In this document: in pieces, positions 1 to 11,123 of the stretch
Position numbering within the stretch: the first letter of the stretch is position 1
How the letters are laid out: every line of letters begins with the position of its first letter
From: Budorcas taxicolor
Taxonomy: Eukaryota > Chordata > Mammalia > Artiodactyla > Bovidae
Assembly (NCBI RefSeq): GCF_023091745.1
Contig: NC_068913.1
Coordinates: 12,976,001-13,040,000, forward strand
Length of the DNA stretch: 64,000 nt
Direction of reading: 5' to 3'
The notes under the pieces: model-generated
What the model saw: the letters and a program-made list of their open reading frames with translations, nothing else
What the model was told of the DNA's origin: nothing
Database searches by the model: none
Program-made: the position numbers and the translations under genes

Positions 1-1660
1 CTAGACAAGGCAGTGGTCCAGAAATGGTGGGGACCTAACAGAAGCAGAAGATATTAAGAAGAGGTGGTAAGAATACACAGAAGAACTGTACAAAAAAGAG
101 CTTCACGACCCAGATAATCACAATGGTGTGATCACTCACCTAGAGCCAGACATCCTGGAATGTGAAGTCAAGTGGGCCTTAGAAAGCATCACTACGAGTA
201 AAACTAGTGGAGGTGATGGAATTCCAGTTGAGCTATTTCAAATTCTAAAAGATGGTGCTGTGAAAGTGCTGCACTCAATATGCCAGCAAATTTGGAAAAC
301 TCAGCAGTGGCCACAGGACTGGAAAAGATCAGTTTTCATTCCAATCCCAAAGAAAGGCAATGCCAAAGAATGCTCAAACTAGTGCATAATTGCACTCATC
401 TCACATGCTACTAAAATAATGGTCAAAATTCTCCAAGCCAGGCTTCAGCAATATGTGAACCGTGAACTTCCAGATGTTCAAGCTGGTTTTAGAAAAGGCA
501 GAGGAACCAGAGATCAAATTGCCAGCATCTGTTGGATCATCAAAAAAGCAAGAGGGTTCCAGAAAAACATCTATTTCTGCTTTATTGACTTCGCCAAAGC
601 CTTTGACTGTGTGGATCACAATAAACTGTGGAAAATTCTGAAGGAGATGGGCATACCAGACCACCTGACCTGTCTCTTGAGAAACCTATATGCAGGTCAG
701 GAAGCAGCAGTTAGAACTGGACATGGAACAACAGACTGGTTCCAAATAGGAAAAGGAGAATGTCAAGGCTGTATATTGTCACCCTGCTTATTTACTTATA
801 TGTAGAGTGCATCATGAGAAACACTGGGCTGGAAGAAGCACAAGCTGAAATCAAGATTGCCAGGAGAAATCTCAATAACCTCAGATATGCAGATGACACC
901 ACCCTTATGGCAGAAAGTGAAGAGGAACTCAAAAGCCTCTTGAAAGTGAAAGAGGAGATTGAAAATGTTGGCCTAAAGCTCAACATTCAGAAAACTAAGA
1001 TCATGCCATCTGGTCCCGTCACTTCATGGGAAATAGATGGGAAACGGTGGAAACAGTGTCAGACTTTATTTTTGGGGGCTCCAGAATCACTACAGATGGT
1101 GATTGCAACCATGAAATTAAAAGACACTTACTCCTTTGAAGGAAAATTATGACCAACCTAGATAGTATATTGAAAAGCAGAGATATTACTTTGCAAATAA
1201 AGTTCCATCTAGTCAAGGCTATGGTTTTTCCAGTGATCATGTATGGATGTGAGAGTTGGACTGTGAAGAAAGCTGAGCACTGAAGAATCTGATGGTTTTG
1301 AACTGTGGTGTTGGAGAAGACTCTTGAGAGTCCCTTGGACTGCAAGGAGATCCAACCAGTCCATCCTAAAGGAGATCGGTCCTGGGTGTTCTTTGGAAGG
1401 AATGATACTAAAGCTGAAACTCCAGTACTTTGGCCACCTCATGCAAAGAGTTGACTCATTGGAAAAGACTCTGATGCTGGGAGGGATTGGGGGCAGGAGG
1501 AGAAGGGGACAACAGAGGATGAGATGGCAGGATGGCATCACTGACTCAATGGACATGAGTTTGAGTGAACTCTGGGAGTTGGTGATGGACATGAGGCCTG
1601 GAGTGCTGTGATTCATGGTGTCGCAAAGAGTTGGACATGACTGAGCAACTGAACTGAACC
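1..1660 (+). mobile_element. BovB (RTE) LINE, 3' part; cut by window edge
   Basis: Sequence matches the reverse-transcriptase-to-3'-end part of the other BovB copies in this window and ends in the family tail of actga-like units. Frames at 128-382, 419-805, 760-1152 and 1324-1611 carry RT blocks: FCFIDFAKAFDCVDHNKLWK near residue 50 of the second frame and an intact YADD at 885-896, then the conserved C-terminal segment (ESWTV, WTARRSNQSILKEI). Stop codons (379-381, 802-804) and frame changes show it is dead. The element continues left of the window, so its 5' end is unknown. Confidence 0.95.
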
Positions 1661-1853
1661 ATACGTAGAGCATAACAGGGGACATAATGACCAAATATTC
1701 AGTATTCATTGAAGTGGGCAATAAATAGCCAAGATTAGGAGCATCCTCTCTAGAATCCACCCCAGAGCTGAAGATTGTAGCAGCTCTACAGAGAAGAAAA
1801 ACTGCTTGGGGCCTGCATTGTTGGAAAACAGATTGTATCAACTGTCATTTCTC
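1661..1853. other. No recognised feature
   Basis: About 190 bases between the BovB tail and a short SINE tail. I recognise nothing in it. Confidence 0.5.
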
Positions 1854-1910
1854 TAGTCACATGGGGTTACAAAGAGTTAGACATGACTGAGCAACTTCCA
1901 CTTTACTCTT
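1854..1910 (+). repeat. Bov-tA SINE 3' tail fragment
   Basis: Short match to the SINE end: cacatggggtt, then aaagagttagacatgactga and a cttccacttt tail. The head and most of the body are missing. Confidence 0.7.
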
Positions 1911-3379
1911 ACAGGACTATTATCCCCAAGAAAATGTAATAAATCAAGAGATTCCTGGGATTGTGCTGGCTTTCTGCTGTAGACACGATAGAAAGAGAAG
2001 AAAACTCACAGAAATCATTGACGACATGCTGATTTGAGAAGACAGATGTCATCTGACTTTCAGAAACTCGCCCAAAAACACACCACAAAAACAGTGGTAG
2101 ATGCAACCCTAGTCAATATTCAGTCTTGGGGACTTCAACTTGAGAGTCTATGCTCTTCACTGCTACTCTGTCCTGCGTACATTACACTTTAGTGCATAGG
2201 ATCCAGTGCTCTCAATTAGAATCTAGAAATCAAACTTCAGCTGCATTTTCTCTGGGAATCTGAGTCAGATGACAAATATGAGATAAGAGAAAAATAATAG
2301 GTTGCTTTTGAAAATTACGATAATTATTAACTTCCTTGTGGTCATAGACACATTGTTGTCATTAGAAAAAGCCAATTTTTGTACTACTGATCTGGAATAT
2401 GCCCTGTAGCTGCATCGAGAGCATAAGTAAAGAGCTTTCATTGAAAGATGGCTTTATGTCTCATAAATTTTTTAAGAAAGCTTCCACAATCTGAGAATAA
2501 CATGCTGATGAATCAAGTTTATAGCACAATATTCTGACAGACTGGATAGAGCAGGCTAATGCACTTCAAATAGTTTAGTTGAGAAGTAACTGCGCTTGCA
2601 GCAGGTATTCATTCACTCTTGCTTTCTCAGAAGAAGTTCTAAGATCAAAGTTGGACAGGGTTTTGATACTGAAGCTGGCAAAATCTACAGCAAAATTAAA
2701 TGAAAGCCTAAAATAACAAGCAAGTGAAACCTCAGTGAAAATAGTGGAGTGAGGACCCTCAAAAACCCTCTCGTTCACAAAAGCAGTAAGAACAGTTAGA
2801 AAACTTGTTGGAAACAACTTTGTAAGAACTCCAAGAATTAAACAGAGGCTGGTATGATAGCAGTCCAGGGAGAATTTATTCAAGAAAAGCAGCTGAATCT
2901 CTGTAACAAAAGTGAGCTTTATGGCATGTTAGTTCTCTCTATTTCTTTCATTTCCTAATGCACAATAGCCTCAAAAACCAACAGCCCCTAGTCACAAAGA
3001 AAAGAAATCAGCTGGAGTCATTGAAAGAGGTAGAATGGAGTTGAAGTTCCTTCAAAATCCCAGTCCCAGAGAACTGTTGTCATTTGACATGGCTGGTGGT
3101 TCAACGGTAGACCACATTTCCAAGGCAGACTTTATTTGAACTGATTCAGAGCTTGCTTAGTGCTAACTTTCTTTTACTAAGGGCTGTTTGTCAAAAAAGA
3201 TCAGAGGCAATTAATTAACATCATGACTAGCCAAGGCAGTGGAAAACAGCTAGGGAAAGCAACAAGCTAATCAACAAGCTGTAAAGAACACTCTGAACAA
3301 CGTAGTGTCTATAGAGGGTTTAGAGAAGTCCTACATATTCATATCTATGACTCTAGAAGGTCATGCATATACGGCCCAA
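1911..3379. other. Non-coding stretch, no recognised repeat
   Basis: AT-rich sequence with only short open frames (the longest about 100 codons on the minus strand at 2575-2883, with no recognisable domain). I see no SINE or LINE signature. It may be unique or very old repeat DNA. Confidence 0.5.
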
Positions 3380-4340
3380 CAAACATCTCATCAAAAAAGA
3401 TAGACATGGTAAATAAGCATATTAAAAATATGCTGGGCATTATTTGTCATCAGAAAATTGCATATCAAGACAACAATGAGATGCTATTACATACTTCTTA
3501 GGTTGGCTGAAGCAAAAAAAATGACAACGCAGATTTTGATGTAGAACAAAAGAAACACATCCATTGCTGGTAGTAATGAAATACGGTACAGCCATTTTGG
3601 AAGACAGTTTGATAGTTTTATACAAAGCTAAACGTAGTCTAAACCATATAACCTAGCAATTATGCTCTTAGTATTTACCCATTTGATTTGAAAACTGAGG
3701 CCCATATAAATACCTGCATAGAAATATTTATAGCAGCTTTATTCATAATTGCCAAGATAGAAGCAACCAGATGTCTTTCAACAGATAAATGGATAAACAA
3801 ACTGTTATATCCATACAGTCCATGCAGATCAAACCAGTTAATCCTAAAGGAAATCAACCTGAATATTCATTGGAAAGACTGATGCTGAAACTGAAGCTCC
3901 AGTACTTTGGCCATCTGATGCAAAGAGCTGAATCATTGGAAAAGCCCCTGATTCTGGGAAAGATTGAAGGCAGGAGGAGAAGCAGGCAGCAGATGAGATG
4001 GTTAGATAACATCACCAACTCAATGGACATGAATTTGAGCAAACTCGTGGAGACAGTGAAGAACAGAGGAGCCTTGCATGCTGCAGTCCATAGGGTTACA
4101 AAGAGTCAGACATGACTTATCAATTGAGCCACAACAACAACAGTATCCATACAGTGAAATATTATTCAACAATAAAAAGTGATCTATTATCAAACCAGAA
4201 AAAGACATGGGAAAACCTAAAATGCACTTATTAAGTGAAAAACCCAGTCTAAAAAGTCTATGACCTATATGATTCCAATATATGACATTTAGGAAAGACA
4301 AAACTCACAGAGTCAAGTGAAAAATCTCTGTGGTCAAAGC
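3380..4340 (+). mobile_element. Old L1 LINE, ORF2 C-terminus/3' end, split by BovB
   Basis: Reads like the mammalian L1 ORF2 C-terminal region: a caatgagatgctatta block, a cattgctggtagtaatgaaa block, then tttatagcagctttattcat and the aatggataaacaaactg block. The L1 sequence stops at 3819 and resumes at 4144 after the inserted BovB fragment (gtgaaatattattcaac). No open frame is kept, so this is an old inactive copy. Confidence 0.8.
3820..4143 (+). mobile_element. BovB 3' fragment inserted in L1
   Basis: 5'-truncated BovB tail carrying the C-terminal codons (LKLKLQYFGHLMQRAESLEK in the frame 3789-4115) and a caacaacaac end. It is bounded by a perfect 12-bp direct repeat, tatccatacagt, at 3808-3819 and 4144-4155. 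This is a clean target-site duplication and it shows that BovB is younger than the host L1. Confidence 0.92.
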
Positions 4341-4462
4341 TGGAATGACTCGAGGAACAGCATAAATTTTATTAAATTATAATCCAGAGTATAAAATAGA
4401 TATTCACTGAGTCCATCCTAGTGTAAATAAATGGTTAAATAAGTTAATATAGACAACCTATG

Positions 4463-4590
4463 CTTGTGCTCAGTCGCTCAGTCATGTCCGACCCTTTGCG
4501 GCCCCATGGACTGTAGTCTACCAGGCCTCTCTGTCCACAGGATTCTCCAGGCAAGAACACTGGATGGGCTGTCATTTCCTTCTCCAACCC
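4463..4590 (-). repeat. Bov-tA/Bov-A SINE fragment
   Basis: Reverse complement of the SINE body and tail (gctcagtcgctcagtcatgt, ccatggactgtag, caggcaagaacactgg). The tRNA-like head is absent, so it is 5' truncated. Confidence 0.85.
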
Positions 4591-5375
4591 ATGCTTAAGA
4601 ATTCAAAATAATTTATGTAAATATGTTGCCCTCAAGGAGTTGGAACATGACTTCCTATTACTTAAGGGTGCATTGTCCATAGTTACTTCCTTCCAAAGAT
4701 TTCAGTATGAAAAGGGGAGGGAAAAGAGTAATTTTACAGTGGGGAAACCTGACAAAAGCTATCTCAGCCAGGTGACCAAATTTCACATCAAAATTAATAA
4801 GTAATGAATGGAATATACCATTGATTTAGTGTAATGAAAATAGCACTTGACTTCTGTTGTTTTCCTCCCCAAAACTCATGATCCCAAAAGAGCATGAGAA
4901 AACATCAAATAAATCCCAACTGAGGAATATTCTACAAAACATCTCACCTGGACTCCTCAAAAGTGTCTCAGTTGGGAAAGACATGAACCTCTCGGTGTGT
5001 CTCACTCTTCCCTGAATTATTACGGTTCTTCCAAGGGCCATTTGTCTTCCAACTGGAGAGCTGCTCTTAGCATTTCTTTCAGAGTCAGTTTGCTGACAGT
5101 GAATCTTTTAGTTTTTGTTTTATGAAAGCATCTTTTTTTTTTCCTTCACTTTTGAAAGATGTTTTGCTAGGAAATTATTTTTTTGTCTTCTGATTTTTAT
5201 CATCTTGGATGTGTCTCATTTATTAGAATAATGCGTTATTTCCTCCAGCTGCCTTTTGATGTTCTCTTTCTTGTTTGTTTTCAGCAATTTTACTAAACTT
5301 GCCAAAATGTGGTTGTTTTTATTTATCCTTCCTTAGGTTTGTATCAGTGTTTGATTTTTTAAAATTATATTTGGA
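4591..5375. other. Mostly unassigned; possible old LINE 3' piece
   Basis: The stretch 4830-5045 (cccaactgaggaatattcta, cctcaaaagtgtctcagttg) resembles an ancient interspersed-repeat 3' region on the plus strand. The family assignment is from memory and uncertain. The remainder to 5375 is T-rich with no recognised feature. Confidence 0.35.
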
Positions 5376-5475
5376 GAAAATGTCTTTTTTTTAAAACTTT
5401 ATTTTACTTTACAATACTGTATTGGTTTTGCCATACATCAACATGAATCCGCCACAGGTGTACACGTGTTTCCTC
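5376..5475 (-). repeat. L1 (ruminant) 3'-UTR fragment
   Basis: Contains ttttgccatacatcaacatg and atccgccacaggtgtacacg, the same block found at the 3' ends of the L1 copies at 26675 and 49975, read on the minus strand. Only about 100 bases survive. Confidence 0.75.
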
Positions 5476-5476
5476 C

Positions 5477-5566
5477 TCTAAAGAATCTTCCTGACCCAGG
5501 GATCAAACCCATGTCTCTTGCATTGCATGCAGATTCTTTACCACTGAGTCACTGGGGAAGACCCAA
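5477..5566 (-). repeat. Bov-tA SINE head fragment
   Basis: Reverse complement of the tRNA-derived head: gacccagggatcaaaccc (B-box side), attctttaccactgagtc, ggggaagaccc. It directly follows the L1 3'-UTR block with no recognisable SINE tail between them. Confidence 0.8.
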
Positions 5567-5976
5567 ATAATGTATACAAATGAGTAATAAGTACTTGGAA
5601 AGATACTCAACAGAACTAGTTGTTTGGGAAAGTAAATTCAAAGCCAGAAAGAAACACAATTTCACACTCATTATGATGTCTTTAAAAAAAATGAAAAAAA
5701 AAATGCTTCGGTGAGAATTGGGAGAAATTGCAACCTTTATGCATTGCTACTGGGAATGTAAAATTCTACAGCCATAATGGAAAATAGTTTGATCTTTCCT
5801 CAAAAATGGACACATAGAATTACCACGTGATCCAGTAATTCTATTAACACCGTGTATTTTCCCAAAGAATTGAAAGCAGAGACCCAAAACAATACTTGCA
5901 CATCAAACTTCACAGCAGCATTATTCACAACAGTTCACATTGGAATCAATCCAAATGTCCATCAACATATTAAGAT
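5567..5976 (+). mobile_element. Old L1 ORF2 fragment
   Basis: Shows the L1 ORF2 C-terminal blocks tgcattgctactgggaatgt, attctacagccataatgg, gcagcattattcacaacag and caaatgtccatcaacat in order. Heavily diverged and not open. Confidence 0.75.
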
Positions 5977-5982
5977 ACATGT

Positions 5983-6277
5983 GTGAAAGTCGCTCAGTCG
6001 TGTCCGACTCTTTGTGACCCCATGGACTATAAAGTCCATGGAATTCTCCAGGCCAGAATACTGGAGTGGGCAGTCTTTCCCTTCTCCAGGGAATCTTCCC
6101 AACCCAGGTCTCCTGTATTGCAGGCAGATTCTTTAACAGCTGAGCCACAAGGGAAGCCCAAGAATACTGGAGTGGGTAGCCTACCCATTCGCCAGTGGAT
6201 CTTCCTGACCCAGAAATCGAACCGGGGTCTCCTGCATTGCAGATGGATTCTTCACCAACTGAGCTATCAGGGAAGCC
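5983..6277 (-). repeat. Bov-tA dimer (two tRNA heads)
   Basis: On the minus strand two head-containing units are joined head to tail. The outer unit head ends at 6277 (tatcagggaagcc) and the inner head lies near 6141-6160 (acaagggaagccc). The junction ccactccagtattctt|gggcttccc (minus strand) is the same as in the dimers at 21733 and 58422. Confidence 0.9.
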
Positions 6278-6791
6278 TTATATTTGCTCCATTTATTTAT
6301 CTTCTCTAATTACTGTCTGCAATGTTTTATAATTTTCAGTGAATAAATCTTGTACTTCTGATGTTAAACCTAACCCTATATATTCTTTTATGATTGATAT
6401 TATTGTAACAGGTACTGTAATTGAATTTTTATTGTGGTAAAATATACATAAAATAAAATTTACCATTTTAACCATTAAAAAAAATTAAAAAAATAAAATT
6501 ATATTTGGAAAATTCTCAACCATTAAGTTTTCTAATATTACTTCTATTCTCTTCTCTCATCTTTCTCCTGAAATTTTTCTCCTTTTTTCCTTCTGAAATT
6601 CCAATTACACATGTTAAGAGTTTTTCACGATGTCCCACGTGTCTGTATGCTCTTTTCAATGTTCTTTTAATTTGAACTGACTTAACTTGTAGTTCACTGA
6701 TATTCTTTTTTCAGTTTCTAATGTTTAAAAACTCATATATTAAATTATGTTTTCAATTCTTTCACTTAAAATATATATATATTTATCTACC
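6278..6791 (-). repeat. Ancient LINE scraps, AT-rich
   Basis: 6290-6430 resembles a minus-strand L1 ORF2 piece and 6430-6480 (ttattgtggtaaaatataca, tttaccattttaacc) a common old L1 3'-region motif. 6500-6790 (ccaattacacatgttaagag, gatgtcccacgtgtc) looks like another ancient mammalian repeat. Family names are uncertain. Confidence 0.45.
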
Positions 6792-7016
6792 TAGGTGGGT
6801 GCCTCTGGTCTTAGTTGTAGCAAGTGGGATCTTTGTTAAGTCACGTGGGATATTTCAGTTGCAGCACGCGAACTCCCCAGTTGTGGTGCTCAGGCTCTGT
6901 AGCTGTGCACAAGCTCAGTTGCTCCACGGCATGTGGGATCTTAATTTCCCAGCCAGGGATTGAAACCACCTGCTTTGCAAGGTGGTTTCTTTACCACTGG
7001 ACCACCGGGGAAGTTC
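6792..7016 (-). repeat. CHR SINE (cetartiodactyl)
   Basis: Minus-strand CHR-type SINE. The tRNA-derived head is at the right end (ttaccactggaccaccgggg then aagttcc), with the internal cagccagggattgaa, and the body is of the gtgggatctt type. It is a distinct family from Bov-tA, with no BovB-like tail. Confidence 0.8.
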
Positions 7017-7814
7017 CATCCATTCTTGAATTTTTATCTGATTATTTTTCATAAATTCCTGCTTTACAGTGAGAAATCCTCTATTTTCTGTTTTTAAAAA
7101 CATTTTAATCAAGTTTATACTTTTTAAATTTTTTATACTTCCTTTTTTTCCCTTGGTTTTTATTAATTGATCCTGTTTCTTGGCATATCTACTTTTTTTT
7201 GACTCCTAGACATAATGTCCAAAAAAATCGTCGAGGCCCTCACTGGTGCTGTTTTCCTCCAGAGGGGATATAATTTTCTTCTGGTAGGCAAAGAATATAA
7301 CTTGATGCATTCAAGACTAACCTATTTCTAGTTTGCCCTACTTCAAAGGTCTTAACCCTCTTTGGTATCTCAAATAAATATAAAGGTCCTTTGCTCTTTA
7401 ATGCGTATTGATTTCAGGGTTTTCTTCCAGGACATGTAGATGCATAAAACTCCACCTTTTTACCTTTGTAACTTCTTTAATAACTGTGTTCTGAATTGTC
7501 AGCTGGCTTCTTGAAAGCAGGTGGTCCTAGAGAGAGAGGTGGGAATGGTACTGTCTTCTATGAGTTAGCTATAGAAGTCACACGTGACTGCTTCTCCAGT
7601 ATCCTTTATAGTTGACTAGACAGGTCAGCCCTACTCAGTGTGGAAGGACAAACAGGACAAACACTGAGTATTTACTCAGTGTAAATACCAGAGGGCAAGG
7701 GTCGTTGATAATCATCCTGGAGACAGTCTGCCGTAGCAGAGAAAGAGTCAGCCAAAGAGAGGGAGAAGAAAGAATAAAGACTATAGGGAAGTCCTAAGGG
7801 AGAGCCTATCCATC
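7017..7814. other. Unassigned, possibly old repeat
   Basis: T-rich sequence. 7500-7790 has the texture of an old LTR or LINE remnant (actcagtgtggaaggacaaa, gtcgttgataatcatcctgg) but I cannot name it. No coding potential is evident. Confidence 0.35.
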
Positions 7815-8026
7815 TGTGCTTGTGCTTAGTTGTGTTCAGTTCTTTGTGACCCCATGGGAGCAGCCCATTAGGCTCCTCTGTCCATGGAATTTTCTAGGCA
7901 AGACTACTGGAGTTGGCTGCCATTTCCTCTTCCAAGGGATCTTACCAACCCTGGGATCAAACCCGCATCTCCTGTGTCTCCTGTATTGCAAGCAGATTCT
8001 TATCCACTGAACCATTAGGGAAGCTC
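7815..8026 (-). repeat. Bov-tA SINE
   Basis: Full-length type on the minus strand: tail gtgcttgtgcttagttgtgt at the left, body ccatgggagcagcccattag, head ending accattagggaagctcc at the right. It includes a short duplicated tctcctgtgtctcctgt in the head. Confidence 0.88.
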
Positions 8027-9052
8027 CAGTAAGGGAGATTAGTGTCTCAGAAATGAAAGGATATACTTAAGAAGAAAAAAAAAGTATCACAAATAGCTAA
8101 TGTTCAAATAGGATGAGTACTGAGAAGTATGCTTTGGATTAGACATTTAGGTAATCAGTAGTGCATTCTGCCAGCACTATTTCAGAGAAGTGGTAAAGAA
8201 AGAAGGTAAGGTCCAGGTAATTGTAGCATGCTTTGACAGCTGATAGGAGCTGGATTCTAGAACTAAACCTGTTTTGGTTGCATATAAATGAAGTCCAGTC
8301 TGTAGTAAATGCAGTAAATTAAATAGGAGCGATAAAAGAATAGCTGATAATGTAGTTGAGCAGCTATTACTGGGGGATAAGAATGAGAAGTTACATTAAA
8401 AACAAACTGTACTAATATGAAATGGGGTTCAAAACAGAGCAAAACATAAATGATACTTAAAATTAGCAACACAAATTTTGGCCTCCAGAAAGTCTAACAT
8501 ATGTTAGCAAGTCAACAAACTGAAACACTAGGGATTGTAAGGAAAAAAGATAGTAGGCACAAGGGGGAATAAGAGCTAGGCAGAATGGTAACAAAAATAA
8601 ATAAGTTAAAAATCCAGGTATAGGATACAAAGACAGAGCTTACTTGTTAAAACCGTTTTAGCCATACCAGGATCCAAAATAATACCATGAGCAAAATGTG
8701 TTGGTCATTTCATTCTTACGACTTACAGGTTTATAGGACTTTTTCAAGTTCTAATTGAAAATTCTCTCAGGGCATGACAGTGGATTTGAGCAAGAATCAT
8801 CTTTGAATCTATCTTAGGAGAAAGTCTTTAAATTTTCATTTTTTCAGGAGGTGTTTCTGTTTTATATACATTCATTCATTGATACATACATATGAAGGAG
8901 CTACACAAATCTGTTTGAACTAGTAATCATTGAAGTCACCATTACAAACATTATATAAAAACATTATACCATAGAAAATCAGTCCAGCCCTCAAAAGGTA
9001 GAAGAGACTTCTTGTATTTATTAATACATTAGCAAATGTATTAATGTCTATT
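8027..9052. other. Non-coding stretch, no recognised repeat
   Basis: About 1 kb, AT-rich, with stops in all frames. I recognise no repeat family or conserved motif. Confidence 0.5.
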
Positions 9053-9139
9053 TGTTGTTGTCCAGTGACTAAGTCACGTCCAACTCTTTGCAACCCCGTG
9101 GACTGCAGCACACCAAGCTTCCCTGTCCTTTTCTATCGC
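9053..9139 (-). repeat. BovB 3'-end fragment
   Basis: Minus-strand BovB tail: ttgttgttgtccagtgacta, caaccccgtggactgcagca, then a break at tctatcgcc. Only about 85 bases remain. Confidence 0.75.
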
Positions 9140-9248
9140 CTGGAGATTATTTAGTTGGTTCCAAAAGAATTTTGATCTTTCCCAAAGTTTGATTCTATAT
9201 TTTTTCCCTGGATCTATCTATATTCAAAATCAACTTTTCAACTTCTCC

Positions 9249-9345
9249 CTTATTTTTTTAATTAATTTTTTAATTGAAGGATAATTGCTTTACAGAATTT
9301 TGTTATTTTCTGTCAAACCTCAGCATGAATCAGTGAACTTGATTC
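9249..9345 (-). repeat. Old L1 3'-UTR fragment
   Basis: ttaattgaaggataattgct, tctgtcaaacctcagcatga: a diverged relative of the L1 3'-UTR block seen at 5376 and 49975. Confidence 0.55.
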
Positions 9346-11123
9346 TGGTTGTATCTATTTTAGATATGTTCTCCTTGCACCTCCAAATCTATTTCCCACC
9401 CTTCTCCACCCTGCATTGTGTCCCAGGTAGACGGACAGTATGGTGTCAACCTGCTGGCTTTCATTTAGATTTGGCCAGTGAAATGTAACAGCAAGAGCTC
9501 CGTGGGTGTGAGGGGAGTGACTTGGGGTATTTGTTCCAGTAGCATCCTCTCTATTCTAGGTCACTGCAAGTGGTGATGGTCCTTACTGAAAGTCACAGGT
9601 CCTATCAAACAACCCTCGTCAGGGTCCAGAACCTCCCAATTCCCTTTGCCACTTCAGGCTTAGAGTTGTTGTTGGTGTGGAAAATTTGTTTTGTAAACCT
9701 GCATTCATATCTGTAAATAGTCACTTTATTGAATTACCCAGTTTGATCGTGGCAACTGATTCCTTCTAAGGTCCCCAAATATCACCTATATTTGCTGGTT
9801 CTTCCAGTATATAAATTTATCATCTTTGACTTAAAAAAAAATCCATATTTTAAAAATCACGTCTATGACTTTGCTTTCAGTGTTGCTTCTATGTGAGCCT
9901 TGCCCTATTTGTTTGCTGAACTTCTAGCCATTTTTCAATCTTTAAAAGAAATGATATCTCTTTTCTAACGTGCTCCCTCCAAGGTGACTCATCTCTCCGG
10001 GTTTGCCTGCAACAATCCTAGTTAACTCCTCTTTTCCTGGCATTATTGTGGATGCTCTCCCTTTCATTCCTAAAAGTGTGCAAGTTTATATTATAAATTA
10101 TTCTGTCACCTTATCTATGAGTCCTTCAGCTGGAAGTAATTTCTCCTGATTCTGATATCCATATAATTTTATTTGTATTCCTTACACAAAGTAGTCTTTC
10201 TATTGATATCATGGTCATTTATGTTTATCTACAGTCCTTTCATGACCTGTGCTCCTTGAGCACATAATCATGTGTCTTACTGCCTCGCCCCTCTTCACTC
10301 TAGCGTGCTAGAAGCTATACATATAGAAAGAATCTGTATATAATATACATTTTAAATTATATACAAACTATATGTATTCATTTTTTCATTTATATACACA
10401 CATATTTTGTATATAAGCTATAAATATTTCCATATGCAAACTGTATATAGAAGTTATAAATACAGAAACTATATATGTTTGTGTATATGTATATATATGT
10501 ATGTATATATGGAGAGAGAGAAATGAATGAGTACGCCACATGGCTTCTTCATAGTACAAAACATTCCAATTTAATCGTCATCCTTGAATTAAAGTTACAT
10601 GAGATTGAAATTTTAAGAAGGAAAAAGGTTGACCAGGCAAATATTTACTTGACCTTGGAGTAAATATTTGGATGCTGGAGAGCATGTCACCTCTCTCAGA
10701 TAAGCTGTGACTGAGTGCCAGGCTGCTAAATGTAACCAGCATCACAACAGAACAGAAATGAGAATGTGAATTGAGGGATTTGTTTCAGAACAAATGTGCG
10801 GCTTAGGAATTCTCCAAAAATGCTTGTACACTTGGTGGAGATACCTTCACACAAATAGGTCACAATAATCTATATATAAAAAGTTAAGTCTTTTTAGGCA
10901 GAGTTTTGCAAGTTTGGGGACATTTAGATAATTTTTAAAATCTTCCTAGTAATATGGCAAAGAACATGTCGAATTCGTCTTTATTTCTTTCATATCATTT
11001 ACCCCACTAACAATGTATTGCTAAAATGGTAATAGTGCCTTTAAATGTAGATCTGTTACACTGAAAAAAATATAAAAGTATGTATTATACATATATCCTA
11101 TATATAATGTTTTATATATGTAA
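9346..11123. other. Mostly unassigned; old repeat and AT microsatellite
   Basis: 9410-9790 (tggtgtcaacctgctggctt, ttattgaattacccag) looks like an old dispersed repeat of unsure family. 10320-10515 is a degenerate TA/TG-rich microsatellite (tatacacacatattttg, tatgtatatatatgtatg). 10516-11123 is unassigned and AT-rich, ending in tatataatgttttatatatg at the BovB insertion point. Confidence 0.4.
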
